Below are positions 1-6,381 of a DNA stretch of 6,427 bases, piece after piece (position 1 is the first letter of the stretch; every line of letters starts with the position of its first letter). This stretch comes from Balneolaceae bacterium (lineage in GTDB: Bacteria > Bacteroidota > Rhodothermia > Balneolales > Balneolaceae): assembly GCA_007118525.1 (NCBI GenBank), contig SKRK01000046.1, positions 1-6,427 on the forward strand, read 5' to 3'. Both the position numbers and the translations under genes were made by a program. The notes beneath the pieces were generated by a model. That model did not search any database and was not told the DNA's origin. It worked only from the letters and a program-made list of their open reading frames with translations.

Positions 1-1157
1 CGCCTGTAGCAGGTTAGCGTATACTCATCTTTTTCAGTTACACGGTAACCAAACAGATGAAATATGTCTTTCACCAAAAAGCGTGCAATACGCAGGTTAA
101 CTTCGAAAATCTGACTGTCCAGTTGACTCACACCCGGCAGATACTTCAGTAAGTTATGAACAAAACTTTTCCTGAGATACGAGGAGAGGCGAAGCCAAAA
201 AGGTGAGACGGTATCGATAATCATAAATCCATCATTGCCCGATTGTTGATAGAGCGGCATAAAAATTCTTCCCGATATCTCTGCTCTGATTAATTCGCCA
301 TGGTCGTATGCTAAAGGTGTCCCTTTTTCAATGATATCAAAATTCTTAAACCCTTTAAGCATTTCAAACTTTGTATTGTCTTCAATGTAGTGGTGATATC
401 TGATGTCGTAGTAAGTATCCGGAACATCAGGGTGGGCCTGCAGCTGTTCAGCATGATAATTGATAGCTTGCTTGTCGAGCTGAATAACTCCGGCATTATG
501 AAACAACATCCAAAGGAAAGCTTCGCTGCGATTAATCGAGTCGACGGCCATATGAGCTCCGGCTTCAAAACCTATCGCCTTGTAGCCAAGATTATTGATA
601 TAGCTCAGCAGGGTTCCATGAATATTCTCTTCGATACCCAAAATTTGAGGGACCGGAAATTTCCTGGCAATATCCCTGTTGGAAAGCGTGTCGTTCAACA
701 GAATAAATGCGCAACTTTCAGAGGAGGTCGTATGCAAATCTGCAAAAATAAACTCACTGCCATCATTTCTATGCTGCTCAAAAATCGTATCAAGAGCTGA
801 TTTAATCTGCAGGCTTTCCAAATATTCTGAAGGATGATCGGACCCGTTACCCCTGGAATAATCATGCTCTGTATCAAAAAGCTCCCATAGCCTATTCAAA
901 TCTACGTCAACAAATCGAACGCCCTTCTTCAGAGCTTCGATATTTCCGGTTACTGCGTAAATTGTGCCGTGCAGATCCCATTCATCACTCTTTAGTGACT
1001 CCTTGATGTTATCGATAGCTTCAATTCCGGCGGTTTCATTGCCATGAATGCCCACAAACAGCACGATTACAGGCCCAGTAGAGCCTCCGGCTGAACTCCA
1101 GCGTATGCGTTCGGTTGTACTCAGATTTGTCTTCAAAAATTCAGTTTCCCGTAACAT
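1..1157 (-). CDS. Succinylglutamate desuccinylase/aspartoacylase family zinc hydrolase (3' end outside window)
   Basis: I translated this frame by hand from ATG at 1157 to the window edge. It is open for 385 codons with no stop, so the C-terminus is missing, probably by little. The family (M14-type AstE/ASPA) uses one zinc to hydrolyse the amide of N-acyl amino acids such as N-succinylglutamate or N-acetylaspartate. Visible motifs are GIHGNE (zinc ligands H38 and E41), GNIEAL...VRF then DLNR (86-89, substrate carboxylate binding), ADLHTT (third ligand H142) and GFEAGAH with E198 as the likely catalytic base. A beta-rich C-terminal domain follows from about residue 270. The start overlaps the upstream ligase gene by 17 nt and has no clear Shine-Dalgarno, which suggests translational coupling. 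No arginine-catabolism (ast) genes are adjacent, so calling it AstE would overreach; the true substrate is unknown. Family assignment is firm. Confidence 0.9.
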   Translation of the reverse strand, partial: MLRETEFLKTNLSTTERIRWSSAGGSTGPVIVLFVGIHGNETAGIEAIDNIKESLKSDEWDLHGTIYAVTGNIEALKKGVRFVDVDLNRLWELFDTEHDYSRGNGSDHPSEYLESLQIKSALDTIFEQHRNDGSEFIFADLHTTSSESCAFILLNDTLSNRDIARKFPVPQILGIEENIHGTLLSYINNLGYKAIGFEAGAHMAVDSINRSEAFLWMLFHNAGVIQLDKQAINYHAEQLQAHPDVPDTYYDIRYHHYIEDNTKFEMLKGFKNFDIIEKGTPLAYDHGELIRAEISGRIFMPLYQQSGNDGFMIIDTVSPFWLRLSSYLRKSFVHNLLKYLPGVSQLDSQIFEVNLRIARFLVKDIFHLFGYRVTEKDEYTLTCYR

Positions 1158-3042
1158 TCCGTTTCTTAATCTTTTCCCAAACTGCCTGTGTGTCCTTATC
1201 TGTGATGATACCAATCAACTCGCCTTTCACAACCACAGGAAGGCAGCTGATGCCCTTATCCATCATCAATAACATTGCGTATTTTATATCATCATTAGGC
1301 CCGATGGTTATTGGATTTTTATCCATTACATCGGCTGCAATTGAAAGCGGGTCATTTTTTTCATCTTCAAGATAACGAAGTAAGCGCTTCTTTGTAATAA
1401 TTCCTTTCAGGTTTCCCCGGCTGTCTTCGACCGGCAGATGCCGGATATTTCTCCAATCCATAACCTTCAAAACGAGTTCTGCAAGATCATTTTCCGTAAC
1501 GGTAATCAAGTCTGTGCTCATAATGCTGCCCACGATATCAAAATGGATTTCCAGGTCTTTCACCTCTTTAATAGTGCCGATTTTCCACTCATGTGCGCTT
1601 TTACCGGATTTCCTTCGGTTATACATAATTCCGGTGAGGGCAACTGCAGCCTCTTCTCTTCCCAGCTCTTTTTTAAGGTTTCGATAACTATTGACAATCC
1701 ACCTTGATCCGGTCAAATAATCTGATGCACGGGCTTCAATAATGGAAAGATTATCATCAATGTCATTTGTGTCAATATTGTTCTTTTCAAGGCCCTCTCT
1801 TGCCATCGGCAGCAGGATATCCAGGATCAATCTGCGAGCCGACATGAGCTTTCCATCCCAAACCATTCCGCCTTGAATGCCCCACATGGCGGCTTTATAA
1901 AAGTTCTCTTTGGCATCTTCAAATGAAACCTTATTCCAATTGCCCTTATACTGCTCCGGCATATTACTCATCAACCCTACCCAAAAAACCAGATTGGCTA
2001 TCTCATCCTGCTCTGTAGGGCCGGATGGAAGATAGCGGTTCTCAATGCGAAGGTGCGGAACACCTTTTGAAATACCGTAACATGGACGATTCCATTTATA
2101 AATGGTACCATTGTGCAGCTGTAGTGCTTTCAGTTTTGGAATCCCTCCTTCTTTTAACACTTCGAGCGAATCCTTCTCAATATCTGTAGAAAACAGCAGC
2201 GTGTGTCGGGCTATATCATTTTTATAAACATCCCCCACACCCGTTATCCAGCGGTTACCGAAGGTTACTCTTTGCTCTCTCTCTCTCAGATGAAATCCTT
2301 TACCCCGTGTATCAATACTTTGCTGAAACAGGGCAATCCGGGTTTCGGCCCATAGCTGTTTACCTATCAGAAGAGGAGAGTTTGCAGCCACAGAAAGAAC
2401 AGGCCCTGATAGCATCTGCGACCAGTTATACATATCGGCAAAGTCGGCAGGATTGATCTGCAGATGACACTGAAAGCTGGTATTGCAGGCTTCAAACATA
2501 ATATTTGTGTGCCTGAGAATGAGCTCATCCACACCCGTGATATTGAGTTCAAACTCTTCTCCCCTCAATTCTGAAATAATTGTGGCCAGAGCCTCGTATC
2601 TCTGTTTGGGAGTTATGTAATCCATTTGTACCGCCCGGATATCGATCGAGGGGAGAATACCTGTAAGAATTATCTTCTCATCCAGGCTCTCCGCAGCAGT
2701 TTCTGCCTTTACAAGTAAATTTCTTAATTGATTTCCGATTTTTGAAAAACAGTCTGTTTTCAGTTCAAAGGGATCAAGATTTATTTCGAGATTATATCTT
2801 GCCAGTTCAGAGGTGAAGTGCTTATCATCAATTTTTTGAAGAACATTAGCAGCATTTTTAGAAGGTTTGAAGTATTTATCAACCAGGCAGAACTCCTGTT
2901 CTGCCCCGATTCGAGTAATACCACTCTCAAGCTGATTATTCGTTAGCATTAGTTCAATGGCTTCCACATCATGAAGCAGATGTTTCAGGAATAGCTTCCT
3001 CGATTCCGGATCTTTGGCCAACGTAAGTTTTTGATCTCCCAT
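1141..3042 (-). CDS. GCS2-family carboxylate-amine ligase fused to a CBS-domain pair (second paralogue)
   Basis: The 633-residue product has a GCS2-type (PF04107-like) ATP-dependent ligase domain over about residues 40-460. Motifs include GAEQE (E48 and E50, probable metal/ATP-site acids), NLEINLDP (85-91 region), EACNTSFQCHLQINP (184-198) and the block HNGT-Y-WNRPCYG...LRIENR (310-336), followed by PSGPT-DEIAN. Two CBS motifs follow, about 503-560 and 571-625, with the typical hydrophobic-PV and G-I-IT patterns; such pairs usually bind AMP, ATP or S-adenosyl ligands and regulate the attached enzyme. Known GCS2 members make gamma-glutamylcysteine or related amides. This protein is longer because of the CBS pair, so glutathione synthesis should not be assumed. 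It is co-directional with its paralogue upstream and overlaps the hydrolase gene downstream. The start shared with the paralogue (MGD) and an AGAAGG ribosome site support ATG at 3042. Confidence 0.9.
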   Translation of the reverse strand: MGDQKLTLAKDPESRKLFLKHLLHDVEAIELMLTNNQLESGITRIGAEQEFCLVDKYFKPSKNAANVLQKIDDKHFTSELARYNLEINLDPFELKTDCFSKIGNQLRNLLVKAETAAESLDEKIILTGILPSIDIRAVQMDYITPKQRYEALATIISELRGEEFELNITGVDELILRHTNIMFEACNTSFQCHLQINPADFADMYNWSQMLSGPVLSVAANSPLLIGKQLWAETRIALFQQSIDTRGKGFHLREREQRVTFGNRWITGVGDVYKNDIARHTLLFSTDIEKDSLEVLKEGGIPKLKALQLHNGTIYKWNRPCYGISKGVPHLRIENRYLPSGPTEQDEIANLVFWVGLMSNMPEQYKGNWNKVSFEDAKENFYKAAMWGIQGGMVWDGKLMSARRLILDILLPMAREGLEKNNIDTNDIDDNLSIIEARASDYLTGSRWIVNSYRNLKKELGREEAAVALTGIMYNRRKSGKSAHEWKIGTIKEVKDLEIHFDIVGSIMSTDLITVTENDLAELVLKVMDWRNIRHLPVEDSRGNLKGIITKKRLLRYLEDEKNDPLSIAADVMDKNPITIGPNDDIKYAMLLMMDKGISCLPVVVKGELIGIITDKDTQAVWEKIKKRNVTGN

Positions 3043-3052
3043 GATGAAAAAA

Positions 3053-3058
3053 CCTTCT
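3053..3058 (-). promoter_or_regulatory. Ribosome binding site AGAAGG of the second ligase gene
   Basis: The minus strand reads AGAAGG ten bases before the ATG at 3042. It is the only recognisable Shine-Dalgarno in the operon. It supports this start and suggests that the second ligase initiates independently rather than only by read-through from the first. Confidence 0.5.
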
Positions 3059-3106
3059 GTTTAAATTGTTTTGAGTGAGCGTAAATCTGAATGAGCACTG
3101 AGAATT

Positions 3107-5029
3107 TTACTTATCCCGATTTTTGTGTAATCTTTTTAGAAGTCTGCCTGTAATTGTCATGTAATTTTGTTCGGTTATAATCCCCACAAGCCTGTTATTT
3201 TTTACAACCGGAAGACACCCTATTTGTTGTTCTTCCATAATCTTAATCGCCTCCAAAATGGATGCTTCGGGATGAATGGTAATAGGGTTTCGAAGCATAA
3301 TCTCTTCAACCGATAAACTTGCCTTGCCTTTTTGATTAATAATTTTATTGTATTCCCGAAATACCGTCCTCATTGTTACAAGACCCACGAGATGTTTACT
3401 GTCATCTTCAACAGGAACATACCGTATTCGCCGCCAATCAAACAAATTAGCAACTAATTCTAAAATATCATCTTTTTGTACCGTAAACAGGTCTGTGGTC
3501 ATAAACTCTTCCACAAGCAGTGAGGATGGCTGCCACATCTCCATGTCGTCTGTTTTGGCAAGACCCCATTTATGAATGGGCTCTCCTTTTTTCTGATTTT
3601 TGACCATGGCATTGGTCAAAGCCGTCAGGGCCTGTTCTTTTGTTACTTTTTTAGAGAGTTCGTTATACGATTTAATCATCCAGTAGCTGCCGGTTTGCCC
3701 GGAGTCTGTTCGATCATTAATTATGTCGAGATAACTTGTTATATCCCCGCTGTCCACACCGGCTTTCGTCAGCCCTTCCTTTGCAATTGGCAATAGTTCC
3801 TGGTTTATCAGATCATGGGCACTATATCTTTTATCGTTTAGCCATTTGAATTTTGTGTCAAGGCCAAGTTTGGAAGCTGCGAAGAAATTCATCTTGGCAT
3901 CATCAAAGTCGAGCTGCTGTGAGATATCCCCGTAGTGATCGTCCATACCATTGAGAAGACCCAGCCAAAATGCCGCATTGGCAATTTCGTCGGTTACCGT
4001 TGGGCCCGACGGAAACACCCGGTTCTCTATTCTGAGATGCGGTTTGCCATTGCTGATTCCATAGCAGGGTCTGTTCCAGCGATAAACCGTACCATTGTGA
4101 ATTTGTAACGCCCTCAGCTCAGGCACTTTCCCTTCTTCGATCAATTTCTCTACATCCTCCTCAATTTCTGAACTTAGAATTACCCTGTAACGTGCAATAT
4201 CCTCCCGGTAAATTTCAAGGATACTCTGTTTAAGCCAGCTGTTTCCAAATGTAACACGCGGGCTTGAATCACGCAGATGGTCACCTACTTTTCTGGTATC
4301 TACCGATTGATGGAACAAGGCAATCCGGGTTTCACTCCAAAGCCGCTTTCCAAACAGCAGCGGTGAGTTTACAGCACTGGCCAAAACAGGCCCTGCGATT
4401 GCCTGGGCTATATTATATTTGTTTACAAATTCATCAGGATTCACCTGCAGATGAACCTGAAAACCGGTATTACATGCTTCGAGGAGAGGCGAATTGAATC
4501 TCATCAGCAGCTCATCGGCCCCCTGGATCCGCAGATCATACTCTTCACCCCTAAGCTTATTGATCGCATCACACAAAGCGCGATATCGGGGAAGAGGTGT
4601 CAGGTTTTCTATATCGAGGTCAGATTTACGAATGGTGGGAAGTACTCCTGCCAGTGCAATATCTCCACTCATCGACTTAATGGCTTCACGAACTTTTTCC
4701 AGCTTCACCAAGATCTGACTCTCCATTTCAGAGAGACATTTATCCTTGAATAATAAAGGCTCCAAATTGGCTTCCAGATTAAAAAGGGCCAACTCTGTTG
4801 TAAAACTTTTATCGCCCAATTTATCAAGCAGCTCCATTGCCGAGGAGGAGGGTTTGGTGTACTTGTCAATCAAACAGAGCTCCTGCTCAGCCCCAATTCT
4901 GATGTTATCCACTTCAAACCAACCTTCATTCAGCATTTTATCCATTGCATGGACATCTCTCAACAAATACTTCAGAAATTGCTGAGACTGCTCTTTCGAC
5001 TCGGGAATTTTTACTCGTTCATCTCCCAT
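3107..5029 (-). CDS. GCS2-family carboxylate-amine ligase fused to a CBS-domain pair (first paralogue)
   Basis: The 640-residue product has the same architecture as the next gene: a GCS2-type ligase domain (about 40-460), then CBS motifs at about 506-560 and 574-628. Ligase motifs are GAEQE (E48, E50), NLEANLEP, EACNTGFQVHLQVNP (184-198), HNGT-Y-RWNRPCYG and HLRIENR...PSGPT-DEIAN. Over residues 161-260 the two paralogues align without gaps and I count 59 identities in 100 positions. The N-terminal 50 and the CBS parts are more diverged. Both copies keep every acidic and GCS2 motif residue I can recognise, so neither looks inactive. The family forms an amide bond between a carboxylate (often glutamate) and an amine with ATP hydrolysis, in the cytoplasm; no signal peptide or membrane segment is seen. 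It is probably the first gene of the operon. ATG at 5029 lacks a strong Shine-Dalgarno, but the MGD start is conserved in the paralogue. The acceptor substrate is unknown. Confidence 0.9.
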   Translation of the reverse strand: MGDERVKIPESKEQSQQFLKYLLRDVHAMDKMLNEGWFEVDNIRIGAEQELCLIDKYTKPSSSAMELLDKLGDKSFTTELALFNLEANLEPLLFKDKCLSEMESQILVKLEKVREAIKSMSGDIALAGVLPTIRKSDLDIENLTPLPRYRALCDAINKLRGEEYDLRIQGADELLMRFNSPLLEACNTGFQVHLQVNPDEFVNKYNIAQAIAGPVLASAVNSPLLFGKRLWSETRIALFHQSVDTRKVGDHLRDSSPRVTFGNSWLKQSILEIYREDIARYRVILSSEIEEDVEKLIEEGKVPELRALQIHNGTVYRWNRPCYGISNGKPHLRIENRVFPSGPTVTDEIANAAFWLGLLNGMDDHYGDISQQLDFDDAKMNFFAASKLGLDTKFKWLNDKRYSAHDLINQELLPIAKEGLTKAGVDSGDITSYLDIINDRTDSGQTGSYWMIKSYNELSKKVTKEQALTALTNAMVKNQKKGEPIHKWGLAKTDDMEMWQPSSLLVEEFMTTDLFTVQKDDILELVANLFDWRRIRYVPVEDDSKHLVGLVTMRTVFREYNKIINQKGKASLSVEEIMLRNPITIHPEASILEAIKIMEEQQIGCLPVVKNNRLVGIITEQNYMTITGRLLKRLHKNRDK

Positions 5030-5048
5030 AGGACTCTGGATGTAAATT

Positions 5049-5056
5049 CAAAAACA
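5049..5056 (-). promoter_or_regulatory. Weak candidate -7 element for the ligase operon
   Basis: The minus strand reads TGTTTTTG here, one mismatch from the Bacteroidota -7 consensus TAnnTTTG, about 20 bases before the operon's first ATG. No good -33 TTTG lies at the expected spacing; the nearest matches (TTG and TTTA around 5080-5090) are slightly too far. A sigma70-like TTTACA (5089-5094) is also present. Position is sensible but the match is poor. Confidence 0.2.
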
Positions 5057-5208
5057 TTAATAATTGAATAATTAAGCCATAAAGCAAGTGTAAAGTTTGG
5101 AATGAGTACAATATTTCAAAAACGAAATGGGTGCTTCTGTTTCTGGTTACTGCCATGCAATCATCATAACAGAATTTTAAACTCTATAAAAATGATAATT
5201 TTAAGAGA

Positions 5209-5223
5209 GAAATGATCCATTTC
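5209..5223. promoter_or_regulatory. Perfect 6-bp inverted repeat, possible operator
   Basis: GAAATG-ATC-CATTTC is a perfect inverted repeat with a 3-base centre. It lies in the AT-rich divergent region just before the antitoxin remnant. Xre-type antitoxins usually repress their own operon through short palindromes in this location, so it could be the old operator. It is short enough to be chance in AT-rich sequence. Confidence 0.25.
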
Positions 5224-5252
5224 ATCTAAAAAAGCACGCCCATCCGTAATAA

Positions 5253-5399
5253 TTTTGGTTTGTATACCTAAAAGACTCCCCTCGAAAACCGGCTGCAGGG
5301 CTCGGCGGCCATACCCACCTCTCTTTCATGAAAACCTCCGGAGGCATCGATCTAATCCGCGATGAGCTGAACCGGATAGAATTTGGCGCAATGGCATAA
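5253..5399 (+). pseudogene. Xre/MbcA/ParS-type antitoxin, N-terminally truncated remnant
   Basis: The frame is closed by TAA at 5250-5252, and its only start codons are the internal ATGs at 5328 and 5391. It reads ...AGLGGHTHLSFMKTSGG followed by DLIRDELNRIEFGAMA and a TAA at 5397-5399. This matches the C-terminal toxin-binding segment of DUF2384 antitoxins (family pattern: aLGG-tPl-ll-T--G---V---L-RIE-G--a). The N-terminal Xre-like helix-turn-helix and the middle of the domain are absent: sequence upstream is AT-rich and stop-filled in all three plus frames. The stop lies two bases before the toxin start, the normal coupled arrangement. From ATG 5328 only 23 residues would be made. Identification rests on a roughly 35-residue match plus its position directly before a RES toxin. 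Confidence 0.7.
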
Positions 5400-5401
5400 T
5401 C

Positions 5402-5845
5402 GTGTTTGTATACAGAATAACAACAGCTAATCGGGCTGGCAAACTTTCCGGATCGGGCTATCCTGCACGCTGGAACTCCAAAGGGGTGTTTGTAATCTAC
5501 ACCGCTTCGACCCGTGCACTTGCCTGCCTGGAAAACCTGGTACACCGATCGGGAGAGGGTCTGCCTGGAGTGTTTAAAATTACCGAAATAGAAATTCCGG
5601 ATTCTGCCCCTTTCACCTCCATAACTGATAAGGAGTTGCCGGCCGACTGGCACCTGGTGCAGAATTCCCATCTCTGCAGAGAAATTGGTGACCAATGGAT
5701 TCAGGAGAATAAAACCCCGTTACTAATCGTGCCTTCGGCAGTTATACGAGATGAGAGTAATGTGCTTATTAATCCAAACCATCCGGATTCTGAGCTTGTA
5801 AAGGTGACGGAGATCACCGCATTTGAATTTGATAAGAGGTTGTAA
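5402..5845 (+). CDS. RES-domain toxin (NAD+-degrading, Xre-RES toxin-antitoxin family)
   Basis: The 147-residue product is full length for the RES family, whose studied members deplete NAD+ by phosphorolysis or hydrolysis and are held inactive by a cognate Xre/MbcA-type antitoxin. The signature residues are present: YRI at 4-6, the family Arg in ARWNSKG (R23), VIYTAS with Y33, Glu in CLENLVH (E44), Ser in VPSAV (S112), and the closing NPNHPD (124-129). The usual GGRW turn is PARW here, an unusual change beside the key Arg. Translation starts at GTG 5402, two bases after the antitoxin stop, with no Shine-Dalgarno, as expected for coupling. The upstream antitoxin is a remnant, so this toxin is either silent, attenuated or neutralised from elsewhere. 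It is divergent from the ligase operon and probably unrelated to it. Confidence 0.88.
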   Translation: MFVYRITTANRAGKLSGSGYPARWNSKGVFVIYTASTRALACLENLVHRSGEGLPGVFKITEIEIPDSAPFTSITDKELPADWHLVQNSHLCREIGDQWIQENKTPLLIVPSAVIRDESNVLINPNHPDSELVKVTEITAFEFDKRL

Positions 5846-5878
5846 AGTTGATCTCAAATTCGTCTGTTACTTGCACAC

Positions 5879-5898
5879 AAGATCCGTCGGATTTTTTT
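5879..5898 (+). terminator. Possible intrinsic terminator after the RES gene (first repeat palindrome plus T-run)
   Basis: AAGATCC-GTC-GGATTTT can form a 7-bp stem (one G-T pair) with a 3-base loop and runs into a tract of seven T residues, 34 bases after the toxin stop. The same arrangement recurs in each downstream repeat unit on the plus strand. The stem is AT-rich and short, so efficiency is doubtful. Confidence 0.35.
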
Positions 5899-6354
5899 AA
5901 CCAAATCATCACATCCTCTAAAATTGATCTCCTTTCCCCAATGAAATCCGACGGATCTCTACCGAGATTTCTCCACCCCACCGCCATGCCTGAATCCATA
6001 TCCAACACATAAGATCCGTCGGATTTTTTTAACCAAATCATCACATCCTCTGAAATTGATCTCCCTTCCCCAATGGAATCCGACGGATCTCTACCGAGAT
6101 TTCTCCACTCCACCGCCATGTCTGAATCCATATCCAACACACAAGATCCGTCGGATTTTTTTAACCAAATCATCACATCCTCTAAAATTCATCCCCTTTC
6201 CCCAATGAAATCCGACGGATCTCTACCGAGATTTCTCCACTCCACCGCCATGTCGGAATCCATATCCAACACACAAGATCCGTCGGATTTTTCTAACCAA
6301 ATCATAACACCCTCTAAAATTGATCTCCTTTCCCCAATGAAATCCGACGGATCT
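5880..6354. repeat. Eight alternating 15-nt inverted repeats with palindromic core ATCCGWCGGAT
   Basis: AGATCCGTCGGATTT occurs at 5880, 6012, 6144 and 6276. Its exact reverse complement AAATCCGACGGATCT occurs at 5944, 6208 and 6340, with one substitution (first A to G) at 6076. Start-to-start spacing alternates 64 and 68 bases. Each site is itself an 11-bp palindrome apart from its central base, so it could bind a dimeric protein. Neighbouring sites can also pair as 15-bp stems with loops of 49 or 53 bases. In units 1-3 the reverse site runs into a second small hairpin, ATCTC-TACC-GAGAT (5955-5968 and its copies). Confidence 0.9.
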
Positions 6355-6381
6355 GATCCAGGCTCTCCAACCTTACCAATA

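Larger units (their letters stand above)
5874..6354. repeat. Tandem array of 132-bp units, three full and one partial
   Basis: Units begin at 5879, 6011, 6143 and 6275, an exact 132-bp period with no insertion or deletion. The fourth unit stops matching after 6354. Units differ by only a few substitutions, so duplication is recent or the copies are kept alike. In the left flank only about five bases (CACAC, from 5874) match the unit end. The array fills nearly the whole gap between the RES gene and the convergent gene at the right edge. Both strands have readable frames through it because 132 is a multiple of three. I judge these non-coding: the minus frame is broken by TGA at 6189-6191 in unit 3, and the peptides resemble no family I know. 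Confidence 0.92.

Noticed and set aside
390..800. 136-codon plus-strand open frame inside the hydrolase gene
   Set aside because: The opposite strand carries zinc-hydrolase motifs (DLNR, ADLHTT, GFEAGAH) through exactly this stretch, so this frame is a shadow.
1141..5029. Calling the ligases glutathione-pathway gshA
   Set aside because: The CBS extension, the duplication and the hydrolase partner differ from glutathione loci, and no glutathione synthetase gene is visible; only the family can be supported.
5250..5257. TAATTTTG, an exact match to the Bacteroidota -7 pattern TAnnTTTG on the plus strand before the toxin
   Set aside because: No -33 TTTG lies 19-21 bases upstream, and the motif is frequent by chance in AT-rich sequence; too weak to call a promoter.
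5222..5695. 157-codon minus-strand open frame opposite the antitoxin remnant and toxin
   Set aside because: It is antisense to a recognisable RES domain and its translation shows no family-like motif; a shadow frame.
5879..6354. CRISPR array
   Set aside because: The segments between the 15-nt repeats are near-identical from unit to unit instead of unique, the repeats alternate orientation, and no cas gene is present.
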